IMG/VR virus record: IMGVR_UViG_3300047382_000771 | Coordinates: 1-64,000 of that record | Reading direction: 5' to 3' (one strand) | DNA: 64,000 bases | DNA from: a virus | Shown: positions 21,284 to 28,954 of the stretch, in pieces | Numbering within the stretch: position 1 is the first letter of the stretch | How the letters are laid out: each line of letters starts with the position of its first letter | The notes under the pieces: generated by a model | The model's database searches: none | Told to the model about the DNA's origin: nothing | What the model saw: only the letters and a program-made list of their open reading frames with translations | Position numbers and translations under genes: made by a program

Positions 21284-22906
21284 TTAAGATAAACTTGTTA
21301 TTTGGACAGATGCATTCTGCCCATTATTTAATCCATTACCTAAAACCCTTGCGATTTGGTTGTTAGCCATAGCAATGTCTCTTACACTAGTCTCGGAGTT
21401 AAACCTTGAGACCCCAGCGCTTCTTAATGTTAAGGTGACTCCAGAAAGATTTAAAATTGTACATTCAAAGCCTGCACCATATTGACCATTTAAAGATATA
21501 ACATTACAACCTGCATCAGCCCTGATTATATTATTAGCTTGAGAATACTCTACAGTAAAGTTGGCAGATCTAAGATCAAATGTAGGTCTTGGGGATATTA
21601 ATTTAGTAATAGTCCCCGAATCTTTAATTGATAAAGTTTTACTTGTGGTGTCGTAAAGTAATTGGCCACTATCTACAAAATCATGAATACTTCTAGCAGG
21701 GTCAACTTGCCAAGAGCCGTTCCTGTAAACCCATGTAGTGTTAGACTCAATATCAAACACATAATTATTTAATGCAGGGTCAGGGGCGGCAGTAGTTGTA
21801 GACGCAGCTGTCGCAGGAGCATTTAAAAATAAATCACCCCAACTACAAAGACCTTGAGATTGAGCCATGAGCCCCCAGTTAGTTGGGGTTTGAAATTGAG
21901 TTAAGTCTGAGTCAGTTGTTAAATCTATCGTGCAAAGTTCAGTTCCCCATGCAGCGTCATCCCAAGCTGGAGCATTACTTAAGTTGTCAATAGCCCAAAT
22001 TTTAACATAATCAGGTCTTCTTTCTATTTTAAGAGGGCAGCCAGCATAGCCGCTCCAGCCAGCTCCGCCTGCGGAATTAGCGAAAGCATCTGAAAAACCT
22101 GTTTGGATATTAAATAAAGTTTTAGCCCCAGGTAAACCATAATTATATTCCACACGAATACCAGACCAACTGCCTGAGCCAGTATTAAGAGCTCTATGAA
22201 CACTAATGTAAGAATCAAAGGGGGTTTGAGCGGCAGGATCATTGGGAGCTCCTCGATTTAGGGCTATGACCCAACCTATGATATCATCATCGCGACCAGT
22301 AGACTTGGCAACAATCATTGCGTCATAAGTATCAAATGAATCTATACTCGCAAAACCAATAGTACTAATAGAATTAATTGTCTGACTGATCTCATTACTA
22401 CTATTTAAGGACCATGTACCTTCTTCGTTATTACCATCATTTCTCTCTCTGCCGCCATGGTTGCCTATTACATCTATGCGATGATCATTAGTACTGCTAG
22501 TATAAGAAAAACGATAGAAATTAGCAAGAATATCACCAAAACTAGCATTGATTCTCTCAAGATTAGAGAATTGACTAAAATTTAATTGGTTAGTAGTAGG
22601 AGACGCTGCAGCTTTAATTAAAAGCTTTTTATTTTTTACATCCGTAGTTCCCAGACCTTCGTAAATTAAATGCTCGCCATCATTAGAACTAGTTGGAAGC
22701 GATAAAACAGGCTGACCATTAACAGTTGGTGTTGTGCCAAAATTAATGCCACCTCCGCCTCCGCCTCCGCCACCAAATGCAGCCGAGACTAAGTCAGATA
22801 CTAAACATTTCTTAGTGACATGAGGTGTCGCAGAAGTTGAATAGGGTACGAAATCTGTAGGCGCAGGAGCAGCCTGAACTAAATCGCTAATCTTAGTAAA
22901 CGACAT
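21284..22906 (-). CDS. Tail fibre / adhesin (540 aa)
   Basis: The N-terminus (MSFTKISDLVQAAPAPTDFVPYST) is followed by a run of nine Gly near residue 46, a flexible joint that other fibres in this window also carry. The middle is beta-rich with a lectin-like segment around YNYGLPGAKTLFNIQTGF and IERRPDYVKIWAID (residues about 235-300), recalling concanavalin-like folds. The C-terminus resembles fibre tips (SVRDIAMANNQIARVLGNGLNN). It is encoded apart from the main adhesin cluster, behind the oxygenase and sigma-like genes. Role inferred from composition and layout. Confidence 0.7.
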   Translation of the reverse strand: MSFTKISDLVQAAPAPTDFVPYSTSATPHVTKKCLVSDLVSAAFGGGGGGGGGINFGTTPTVNGQPVLSLPTSSNDGEHLIYEGLGTTDVKNKKLLIKAAASPTTNQLNFSQFSNLERINASFGDILANFYRFSYTSSTNDHRIDVIGNHGGRERNDGNNEEGTWSLNSSNEISQTINSISTIGFASIDSFDTYDAMIVAKSTGRDDDIIGWVIALNRGAPNDPAAQTPFDSYISVHRALNTGSGSWSGIRVEYNYGLPGAKTLFNIQTGFSDAFANSAGGAGWSGYAGCPLKIERRPDYVKIWAIDNLSNAPAWDDAAWGTELCTIDLTTDSDLTQFQTPTNWGLMAQSQGLCSWGDLFLNAPATAASTTTAAPDPALNNYVFDIESNTTWVYRNGSWQVDPARSIHDFVDSGQLLYDTTSKTLSIKDSGTITKLISPRPTFDLRSANFTVEYSQANNIIRADAGCNVISLNGQYGAGFECTILNLSGVTLTLRSAGVSRFNSETSVRDIAMANNQIARVLGNGLNNGQNASVQITSLS

Positions 22907-22914
22907 GACAAATA

Positions 22915-23046
22915 CTAAGAGTCAGATTCTTGTGGTTCTGCCGACTCTTCGTTTTCGGGTTCTTCGTCTGGTTGAGGCTCGGAAGGCCCGCTGTGTGGAA
23001 TTTTTTTAGATTCTAGTGGTTTATTTGTTGTGAAAAAGTTTCTCAT
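22915..23046 (-). CDS. Small acidic protein (43 aa)
   Basis: The frame MRNFFTTNKPLESKKIPHSG continues into a Pro/Glu-rich acidic tail. The ATG at 23044-23046 overlaps the upstream gene's TGA. It may be a chaperone-like or attachment peptide for the adjacent fibre; this is speculation. Confidence 0.5.
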   Translation of the reverse strand: MRNFFTTNKPLESKKIPHSGPSEPQPDEEPENEESAEPQESDS

Positions 23047-23297
23047 TGAGCTTCAGGGTTTACACTAGTAGTTACACGCGGTTCACTAGTTTCGCCCTTT
23101 TCAGCTGCTTCTTTTTCACGTTCAAGAATTTCAGACATAATTTTTTTAAGCTCTTCTTCTCCTAGAGTCTCTACTCTTTCTCTAGCCAAATGAATGCTGT
23201 AATGCTTTGCGGCTGCTACGAGCCCGTTTAAATTAAATGAGTTTAAAAACTCATTAGCAATAGTAACTGTAATCTTTTCGATTTCTTGATCTGTCAT
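23043..23297 (-). CDS. Hypothetical helical protein (84 aa)
   Basis: The protein is helical (IEKITVTIANEFLNSFNLNG..., then EELKKIMSEILEREKEAAEKG). It overlaps the oxygenase stop and the next small gene. No family recognised. Confidence 0.55.
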   Translation of the reverse strand: MTDQEIEKITVTIANEFLNSFNLNGLVAAAKHYSIHLARERVETLGEEELKKIMSEILEREKEAAEKGETSEPRVTTSVNPEAQ

Positions 23298-23908
23298 GAT
23301 AAATATATTATACGAGAAAGTGGACGTTTTTCAACTAAATATTTAGGGAGATACATAAAATTCCCAGCAACAATGCTTCTGTTTTCCCCATCATTGTGAG
23401 GAACATGGTGGCGTACCCAAGATGGAAAAACCAGCATTTTTCCAGGAACAGGCTTGATAGATAAGTCTTCTTCCCCAAAAACTAAAGGCGAGGAACCTTC
23501 TGGGCAGTTAACAAAAAAAACAAAAGACCAATGACAAGGCAAATGACTATGCGAGGACTGAAACGCCCCAACAGGATAATACTGAGCCCAGAGAGAATTT
23601 ACCTCAAGAGCGAATTCACTATTATTGCAATGCTGTATTAAATTATTATATTTAATATCATCTCCGAATTTATTTAAAGATGTGTCGCTTATTTTGTCGC
23701 CAAAAGAATTTATTATTTTTAAAGCTAAACTTGCAATATGCTTGAACTCTGGGCAGAAATGCCTCCACTCTGTCATAATTGCACCCATATTAAAGGTTCG
23801 TGAATTATTTATTATGATTTCATGCAAATACGCCAAACTAAAAGGCAAGTTCTCGACGTCTTCTGAGATTATTTTACAGCTTTGGGAGCAAATTAAGTCA
23901 GTTGCCAT
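23294..23908 (-). CDS. 2OG-Fe(II) oxygenase family protein (204 aa)
   Basis: Residues about 118-185 hold the double-stranded beta-helix core: QSSHSHLPCHWSFVFFVNCPEG, then VPGKMLVFPSWVRHHVPHNDGENRSIVAGNF. The HSH, the later H in RHHVPH and the R in NRSIV match the iron and 2-oxoglutarate ligands of the phage-common 2OG-Fe(II) oxygenase family (putative prolyl-hydroxylase-like). Such enzymes hydroxylate proteins or nucleic acids. Its place between a sigma-like gene and a fibre operon suggests protein modification of a fibre, but that is inference. It starts 5 nt after the sigma stop. Confidence 0.75.
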   Translation of the reverse strand: MATDLICSQSCKIISEDVENLPFSLAYLHEIIINNSRTFNMGAIMTEWRHFCPEFKHIASLALKIINSFGDKISDTSLNKFGDDIKYNNLIQHCNNSEFALEVNSLWAQYYPVGAFQSSHSHLPCHWSFVFFVNCPEGSSPLVFGEEDLSIKPVPGKMLVFPSWVRHHVPHNDGENRSIVAGNFMYLPKYLVEKRPLSRIIYLS

Positions 23909-23913
23909 GAGGG

Positions 23914-24630
23914 CTATGCAGTTGATTTCAATGAAGTATTAAACTTCGACCTGTACTTTGCACGTTTTGGGCCGAATAAATAATTAACAGAAGCCATGCC
24001 TTCTTTAATTACGGTATCTTCAGACTTAGATATTGACCCCTTTTTAATGTGACAGGATATTCTCTCATTTATTTCTTGGACGCAAACGGATATAGCTTGG
24101 TGAGTAATGCCTATAGCATCACCTACTTCATCAAACGTGTTGCCTTTCATAACAAATTCAAGAACAACTTTTTGCCTCTCAGATAGAAAGTGGCTGTAAT
24201 CAAAAATCCATTTTTTTAAATTTTCATATCTTTGGCTAGCGTCTAGTTTTTTGAACTCTGGATCTTCTTCTGCTTGGGTAGAGCATATTAATTCAAAATA
24301 TGTTGTCTCTTCAGGCCCAGTACCAGCATGAGTATCTACCTTTAAGTTGGAATATTTTTTGTCTTTTGGGGTGCATCCATCGGCAGTCCATTTGATATAA
24401 TTTCTAGCATAAGAATATGCTATTTTTTTAAAGTTATTAAAATCGATAACCCCTTTTTTTTCTATTAGTTTCTGCCTGTCTCTAACTAAGGCTCTATTAA
24501 CTTCAGATAAAACTTCTGAGTGACCTAATAAATGGTTAGAGAACCTATGCTTTCCAATAATTCTCGCTAGATCATCTTGGTAATCAACGAGCCATTTGTC
24601 GAATTCTTTATTTAATTCAATTTGATTCAT
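23914..24630 (-). CDS. Sigma-like RNA polymerase factor (238 aa)
   Basis: The C-terminal part contains FLSERQKVVLEFVMKGNTFDEVGDAIGITHQAISVCVQEINERI (residues about 145-188), a clear sigma region 4 helix-turn-helix. The N-terminal half (LLGHSEVLSEVNRALVRDRQK...FNNFKKIAYSYARNYIKW) fits region 2 loosely. About 50 residues follow region 4. It would be the second phage sigma-like protein in the window and a candidate reader of the late motif. It overlaps the upstream gene by 14 nt. Confidence 0.7.
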   Translation of the reverse strand: MNQIELNKEFDKWLVDYQDDLARIIGKHRFSNHLLGHSEVLSEVNRALVRDRQKLIEKKGVIDFNNFKKIAYSYARNYIKWTADGCTPKDKKYSNLKVDTHAGTGPEETTYFELICSTQAEEDPEFKKLDASQRYENLKKWIFDYSHFLSERQKVVLEFVMKGNTFDEVGDAIGITHQAISVCVQEINERISCHIKKGSISKSEDTVIKEGMASVNYLFGPKRAKYRSKFNTSLKSTA

Positions 24631-25462
24631 AATTTAAACATCTCTTGACTATTCTTTTGGAGGTACATAATTCTGTGGCTATTTTATTGTTGCTGTAACC
24701 TTTATTTTTTAGTTCTAAAACTTTTGGCCTAAGAAGTTTGTCTTTTTCTTCTTTAGTTTTTTTGTAATATTTAGAAAGAGAAGCTTTGCGTTTAACCTCT
24801 GAACCAGCATAGTTATGAAATTTACTAACAGGAGGCGGGAAATCTTTGGACCAATTTACCTCTACGAATTTAGTCTTCATCAATTTTCTCAAATACCTTG
24901 GGCTAACCCCAACATGAGAAGCAGCCTCTGTCCTATTATTATTACAAAAGGATAAAGCTAATTTTATTTTATCCCTTAAAGCATCGCGCTCTTTTTTTGG
25001 CCAAGGCTTCCACTTGCCATCGTAAATCATGTAAGGCTTTTTTTCTTCTGATGGAGAATAAACTTCAAACTTAGAATGGTTATCTTTGAAATAAAAATTC
25101 TTAGGACTTTTTTGAGACCCAAAACGATTTGTATACCCTTTAGGTCTCGCTTTTAAAAATTTAAACAAAATATTAGCACTATTTGGGAAAGCACACTTGT
25201 GAATATGCTCCCAATCCAATACTGTTAGTTTTAGATTATTTATAGTAGAATTAACTTTTAATAAATTGCAGGTGTATGCTTTGATCTTATGTCGAGCATT
25301 ATCTTCTTTCACCTTTTTGAGTAAGATTTTTTTAGCTAAAACGGAGGACATGGCCTTTATGATAACTTTGTAATCTCTTTCGGTATCGTCAGTATATACT
25401 TCTGTATACTGAATATTCCAGTATTGATCGTAAGAGTATTTAATAGGTTCTTTTTTAGGCAT
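24617..25462 (-). CDS. DNA-binding protein with two helix-turn-helix motifs (281 aa)
   Basis: The start is the ATG at 25460-25462 (MPKKEPIKYSYD), 6 nt after a -10 box. Two helix-turn-helix segments are visible near the C-terminus: NRTEAASHVGVSPRYLRKLMK (Fis-like) and LKNKGYSNNKIATELCTSKRIVKRCL. The middle is basic with WDWEHIHKC-type residues. It is the first gene of a unit with the sigma-like gene, so it is likely to be a regulator. Family not recognised. Confidence 0.65.
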   Translation of the reverse strand: MPKKEPIKYSYDQYWNIQYTEVYTDDTERDYKVIIKAMSSVLAKKILLKKVKEDNARHKIKAYTCNLLKVNSTINNLKLTVLDWEHIHKCAFPNSANILFKFLKARPKGYTNRFGSQKSPKNFYFKDNHSKFEVYSPSEEKKPYMIYDGKWKPWPKKERDALRDKIKLALSFCNNNRTEAASHVGVSPRYLRKLMKTKFVEVNWSKDFPPPVSKFHNYAGSEVKRKASLSKYYKKTKEEKDKLLRPKVLELKNKGYSNNKIATELCTSKRIVKRCLNYESN

Positions 25463-25468
25463 GAGCAA

Positions 25469-25498
25469 AGTATATCATATATGACGCAGTATTGTCAA
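25469..25498 (-). promoter_or_regulatory. Class I promoter with stop codon in the -35 box
   Basis: TTGACA (25493-25498), an 18-nt spacer and TATACT (25469-25474) lie 6 nt before the ATG at 25462. The TGA of the upstream gene (25495-25497) is part of the -35 box. Confidence 0.75.
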
Positions 25499-25626
25499 GA
25501 CTTTTTCTTTTTCCAATTTATTTTATCGTAATTTTTTTTATAATCTTTAGAAAATATATTTCTAGGAGAGTCCCCTTTTCCATTTTGAGGCTTTGAGGCT
25601 TTGGTATTTGTTTTTTTCTTACTCAT
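25495..25626 (-). CDS. Small basic protein (43 aa)
   Basis: The frame MSKKKTNTKASKPQNGKGDS is very basic and ends KINWKKKKS with TGA. The ATG overlaps the upstream gene's TGA as ATGA. It may bind nucleic acid. Its stop lies inside the promoter of the next gene. Confidence 0.5.
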   Translation of the reverse strand: MSKKKTNTKASKPQNGKGDSPRNIFSKDYKKNYDKINWKKKKS

Positions 25627-25793
25627 TTCCACTTACAATAAGATGGGTCTTCTATTCTTTTTCTACGCATGTAATCTCGTTTTTGAGCCCTTCTTTTCTC
25701 AAGATTATCTTCATCGTACTTTTTTTGAGCTTTCTTTTGGGCTTGTTTTCCTTTTTGCGTTTTTGAGTATTTTGTTTGAGGGTTTGATTTCAT
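25623..25793 (-). CDS. Small basic protein (56 aa)
   Basis: I start at the ATG at 25791-25793 (MKSNPQTKYSKTQKG), because a longer frame would overlap most of the dNMP kinase. The protein is a basic helix (AQKKAQKKYDEDNLEKRRAQKRDYMRRKR), suggesting nucleic-acid or ribosome contact. It lies 10 nt after the kinase stop. Confidence 0.55.
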   Translation of the reverse strand: MKSNPQTKYSKTQKGKQAQKKAQKKYDEDNLEKRRAQKRDYMRRKRIEDPSYCKWK

Positions 25794-25803
25794 GTATAGT
25801 CCA

Positions 25804-26397
25804 CTATTTGGCTGGTTCAGTTTGGAAATTTTTTTTGATATCTGATTTTTCAAAGAAACCAGATTGCAAAATATGGCCCACACACTTAGAGGGGAAGTCT
25901 TCATCGAATGTTGGCCAAGATATTTGGTAATCAATGAAGCTTTTAAATAATTCATACTGTTCTGACTCATCCTTGTTTGCTGGCCCAATCCCTTCTCTGC
26001 GCATATTAATTAATGCCCCGCCTTTAGATTTAATCCATTGAGCTTCGTTCAAGAACCTGACATCAGTAATAAAAACATATTTATCATTCTGTAAGTTATA
26101 ATCTACCCCAAAGTTAATTTTGTCTATCCAGCAATTAGGGTTTAGTTTTCTTCTTATTTCTGTACCATAAGTTACAAGAAGTGGTCTTATTATTTTTTTT
26201 TCTGAATCCTTTGTAGCGAAAGCAGATATGCCTGTATGCTTAAGCAAAAGATCATCTAGCTCTTCTTTTAAAGCATCGGCAAAGGAATAACGCACTACTG
26301 AATCGTTAGGGTCAGTAAGAACTTCTTTGCAGCATTGATAAAAAGTATCTTTGCCAGAACGAGCAAAGCCTGATATTCCAATTAATTTATTCTTCAT
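25804..26397 (-). CDS. Deoxynucleoside monophosphate kinase (197 aa)
   Basis: The N-terminal P-loop is GFARSGKDTFYQCC (residues about 10-23), the signature of T4 gp1-type dNMP kinases, which phosphorylate dTMP, dGMP and modified dCMP. Further signs are FADALKEELDDLL, GTEIRRKLNPNCWIDKI and FITDVRFLNEAQWIKSKGGALINMRREG, the usual helix and LID regions. Length is close to the family. It serves the same pool as ThyX and dUTPase. It overlaps the upstream gene by 11 nt. Confidence 0.9.
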   Translation of the reverse strand: MKNKLIGISGFARSGKDTFYQCCKEVLTDPNDSVVRYSFADALKEELDDLLLKHTGISAFATKDSEKKIIRPLLVTYGTEIRRKLNPNCWIDKINFGVDYNLQNDKYVFITDVRFLNEAQWIKSKGGALINMRREGIGPANKDESEQYELFKSFIDYQISWPTFDEDFPSKCVGHILQSGFFEKSDIKKNFQTEPAK

Positions 26398-26602
26398 CTA
26401 AATCTATATCGCTTTCAAACTCAACATTACCCTCACCGCAAAGCTCTTCAATTTTCTCCTGCAGAGCCCCAATCATTGTTATTGTATTTAAATTATACTC
26501 ATCTATGTATCTATATACTAAATTGTCTAGATCCATACGAAAAGAATCTGTTTCTTCATCGTAATCTTTGGGTCCACTTATGTAAAAATCATCATCGCTC
26601 AT
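26387..26602 (-). CDS. Hypothetical acidic protein (71 aa)
   Basis: The protein (MSDDDFYISGPKDYDEETDS...) is strongly acidic with a central helix, LVYRYIDEYNLNTITMIGALQEKIEEL. Its ATG is 5 nt from a consensus TATAAT box. The tail is ESDIDLDEE. Function unknown. Confidence 0.6.
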   Translation of the reverse strand: MSDDDFYISGPKDYDEETDSFRMDLDNLVYRYIDEYNLNTITMIGALQEKIEELCGEGNVEFESDIDLDEE

Positions 26603-26607
26603 AAAAT

Positions 26608-26636
26608 ATTATAATATATAGTCCACTATTTTTCAA
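26608..26636 (-). promoter_or_regulatory. Class I promoter with perfect -10
   Basis: TTGAAA (26631-26636), 17 nt, TATAAT (26608-26613); the ATG is 5 nt downstream. The gap between the methyltransferase stop and the next gene holds nothing else. Confidence 0.75.
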
Positions 26637-26656
26637 GTTAGCGTTTGGAAAATTTT

Positions 26657-27769
26657 TTAGGCTTTGCGTTTTTTAGGTATAGACTGCAGTAAAGATAAAC
26701 ACATCTTAGGTAAAAAAAGTTCGCCTAATACTTTTCTTATGAAATTTTGACTGTATTTATATTTAAATGTTCCATCATCCTGCTTTGTCGCAAATTTATC
26801 TAAGCAATTGCTTGGTAGCCCGCACAGAGCAAGTAATTCACGCACAGATAAAACTCTAGCATCGGATTGAGTTCCATCACGTAAAGGTAAACCTGGATGC
26901 ACATTGTTCTGGCTTGATATAGACCCATTAGTCATAGTGACTGTAGGGGACGGATCGTTCCATGAAATTCTTTTGTATGTTGTCTTGAAACCTTTAATCA
27001 TCCTCTTCTTCCCGCCTTCTATGATGTGTGGAAAATGAACTTTATTGTCGAAAGCTGTTTGCCCCTCTGGAGTATGGCTCATCCATGTTATATGATTAGA
27101 GTTGTGTTTAGATGCAAAGTGCCAAGGATATTTTGATTGCTCCCCACTCTCCAGAGAAGGAAATTGGTTAGTGTCACCTATGACATCTTTTACTTTTAAA
27201 ATACCAGAATCAGCTTTAGGGTGTTCCCATAAGCCGTTTTCTGATATCAAGCAAATGCTTCTGCTTCTAGATTGGGCTGTACCAAAATGTTTACCATTCA
27301 GAACTTTTACTTTACAGTTATAATTTGAAGGTATTATTTTATTTATAAAATCTATAATTTTAATAGGGCTATCTTCGTGATTTATATATGTGTTTGGCAT
27401 TGCTGGAACATTTTCTATCAACATGTATTTAGGTTTCAGTTGATTAAATATATCCATAGCATAAATAATTAATTTATTCCTAACATCGTCTGTTGCTCTT
27501 TGGGCATTAGCAATGCTCATTCCTTGACAAGGAGGGGTTGCCATAATTAAATCTATTGGCCCAGATTTTTTAGACGCGTCTATAATACTATTTCTAACGT
27601 CTTCTTTACAAATATCCCCACAAATAGTGCTTGTGGAATCTTCGTAAAAATCATTATAAAAGTCTACTCGATCTTGGAGTAGTTCATTCATGACCACAAC
27701 ATCAAAACCGTTCTCTTTCAAGAAGAACTCACCAAAACCTACATTTGCGAATAAAGATAAAACTTTCAT
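26657..27769 (-). CDS. C5-cytosine DNA methyltransferase (370 aa)
   Basis: The order of motifs is complete: motif I LSLFANVGFGEFFLKENGF, motif IV TPPCQGMS with the catalytic Cys near residue 80, motif VI LIENVP, motif VIII QSRSRSICL, then the TRD region and motif IX/X (PSPTVTMTNG, ARVLSVRELLALCGLP...YSQNFIRKVLGELF). It transfers methyl from SAM to C5 of cytosine, probably to protect phage DNA. No cognate restriction enzyme lies beside it. It is expressed from the promoter embedded in a terminator at 27782-27822. Confidence 0.93.
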   Translation of the reverse strand: MKVLSLFANVGFGEFFLKENGFDVVVMNELLQDRVDFYNDFYEDSTSTICGDICKEDVRNSIIDASKKSGPIDLIMATPPCQGMSIANAQRATDDVRNKLIIYAMDIFNQLKPKYMLIENVPAMPNTYINHEDSPIKIIDFINKIIPSNYNCKVKVLNGKHFGTAQSRSRSICLISENGLWEHPKADSGILKVKDVIGDTNQFPSLESGEQSKYPWHFASKHNSNHITWMSHTPEGQTAFDNKVHFPHIIEGGKKRMIKGFKTTYKRISWNDPSPTVTMTNGSISSQNNVHPGLPLRDGTQSDARVLSVRELLALCGLPSNCLDKFATKQDDGTFKYKYSQNFIRKVLGELFLPKMCLSLLQSIPKKRKA

Positions 27770-27781
27770 ATATATAAAAAA

Positions 27782-27810
27782 AGAGGGACGACCATTATAG
27801 TCGCCCCTCT
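27782..27810 (-). terminator. Rho-independent terminator whose loop holds a -10 box
   Basis: On the minus strand AGAGGGGCGAC pairs with GTCGTCCCTCT (11 bp with one G-U), with a 7-nt loop, followed by a run of seven T. The loop TATAATG contains the -10 of the next promoter. It lies after the 86-residue holin-like gene and should stop transcripts arriving from upstream. Confidence 0.85.
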
Positions 27811-27822
27811 CTTAAAAGTCAA
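27794..27822 (-). promoter_or_regulatory. Class I promoter inside the terminator loop
   Basis: TTGACT (27817-27822), 17 nt, TATAAT (27794-27799) for the methyltransferase gene, ATG at 27769. A transcript starting about 7 nt after the -10 lacks the 5' arm of the hairpin, so it escapes termination while read-through transcripts are stopped. Confidence 0.8.
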
Positions 27823-27834
27823 GGATAAAAACGA

Positions 27835-28095
27835 TTATTTATCCTTAGAACATTGGCCTCCGTCGCAACTGAGTTTGCCGATTAAAGCAACCACAAGTAC
27901 CAAAGTGATAAAAGAAGTGAAATTAGCTCCAGTTCCCACAAAACCTTCAAGTAGGCCTTGTAGATTACCGATTACATTCACAGGAGCAGAAGCTCCAAAC
28001 ACTGCTTGGACTACAACGAGGAGCCCAAGGACGCTAAGTAGGGTAGCGGCAATACCTTTGATTGCGCAACTAATTTTTTGTAATGTATCCTTCAT
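27835..28095 (-). CDS. Holin-like two-span membrane protein (86 aa)
   Basis: Two hydrophobic segments are at residues about 12-35 (IKGIAATLLSVLGLLVVVQAVFG) and 59-76 (NFTSFITLVLVVALIGKL), with a soluble loop and a charged CSKDK tail. This resembles class II holins and other phage membrane proteins. No endolysin is identified nearby, so lysis is inference. It is followed by the terminator and lies 25 nt from the outer-membrane protein gene. Confidence 0.55.
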   Translation of the reverse strand: MKDTLQKISCAIKGIAATLLSVLGLLVVVQAVFGASAPVNVIGNLQGLLEGFVGTGANFTSFITLVLVVALIGKLSCDGGQCSKDK

Positions 28096-28120
28096 ATTTA
28101 TTTATATATTAGGGGTTAAG

Positions 28121-28768
28121 TTAGAATTGAAAGGTTAAAGCACCGCCAAAAACGAATTCACGCTCGATATCGTCAGAATCAATGAGGTCAACAGACAAAC
28201 CAAGGTCTACACCTGCTCCAATTTGGCGAGCAAGCCCTGCACCAACAGAATAATAAGTGCGTTCATCTGACTCAGTAACCTCAGTGTTACCAATTGAGGC
28301 GTCCACATCAAGAGAAACACTCTTAAGATCAAAACTATGAGAGAGTCCGCCTTCGTAGGTAAAGAGTTCGTCATCTACATTCCTGTAAATAGTTACCGAA
28401 GGATTCAAGATGATGTTGGAAGTAGCTTTTACAAAAACTTCAGACAAAGCTTCTCCAGGAACATCCTCGTAATGACTAAAACCACCATAAAAAGCGATCA
28501 ATCCATCAGAGAAAGATTTTCCAGCTGCAGCGGAAAGGCCATAGCTATCAGCGCCTTGGTCTACAGATTGGTTAGTGCATGCATGAAGCAGTGTGTCAAG
28601 CCCAAGAATATTTGTATCGAAATCGATCTTGGACTGAAATGACTCAAGGGCTTTCTGCTCTCCCCGATAGAAAAAATCGGAAGCATAGCCAATACTTGCT
28701 GAACTAGCTAAGGCGGCGTTAGTAATAAGCCCGAAGGCTGAGAATAATGACAATAATTTAGTCTTCAT
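28121..28768 (-). CDS. Outer-membrane beta-barrel protein, Gcw_chp-like (215 aa)
   Basis: The N-terminus (MKTKLLSLFSAFGLITNAALAS) is a signal peptide cleaved near ALA-S, followed by IGYASDFFYRGEQKA, which matches the SDY-x-FRG pattern of the Gcw_chp/TIGR02001 outer-membrane family. The rest alternates beta strands and the C-terminus ends ALTFQF, a terminal Phe as in Bam-inserted barrels. A phage-encoded outer-membrane protein implies a Gram-negative host and could alter or mask the phage receptor. It is co-transcribed from the dUTPase side. Confidence 0.8.
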   Translation of the reverse strand: MKTKLLSLFSAFGLITNAALASSASIGYASDFFYRGEQKALESFQSKIDFDTNILGLDTLLHACTNQSVDQGADSYGLSAAAGKSFSDGLIAFYGGFSHYEDVPGEALSEVFVKATSNIILNPSVTIYRNVDDELFTYEGGLSHSFDLKSVSLDVDASIGNTEVTESDERTYYSVGAGLARQIGAGVDLGLSVDLIDSDDIEREFVFGGALTFQF

Positions 28769-28774
28769 AATAAT

Positions 28775-28954
28775 TTATTTGGATTTGATACTTTTTGTTA
28801 AGTGTTCACCTACATTTCCGAAAGAGTAAATGCCAAAAATCCACATGGCTAATTCACTCCAACCCGCAAAGTCGGCTCTACCTAAAAAAAGTGCTAATGT
28901 TGCAAGTGCAAAAACAATTGCAGCAAAGATTAATTTTCTACTTCTAAGATTCAT
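28775..28954 (-). CDS. Small holin-like membrane protein (59 aa)
   Basis: The frame MNLRSRKLIFAAIVFALATLALFLG continues with GWSELAMWIFGIYSFGNVGEHLTKS, two hydrophobic spans. The pattern (basic start, hydrophobic span, then W...Y-x2-GNV) resembles small phage holin-like proteins. The ATG overlaps the upstream TGA as ATGA. Confidence 0.55.
   Translation of the reverse strand: MNLRSRKLIFAAIVFALATLALFLGRADFAGWSELAMWIFGIYSFGNVGEHLTKSIKSK

Noticed and set aside
25794-25988. N-terminal extension of the basic protein at 25623
   Set aside because: It overlaps the dNMP kinase by 185 bases; the extension reads as out-of-frame kinase sequence.
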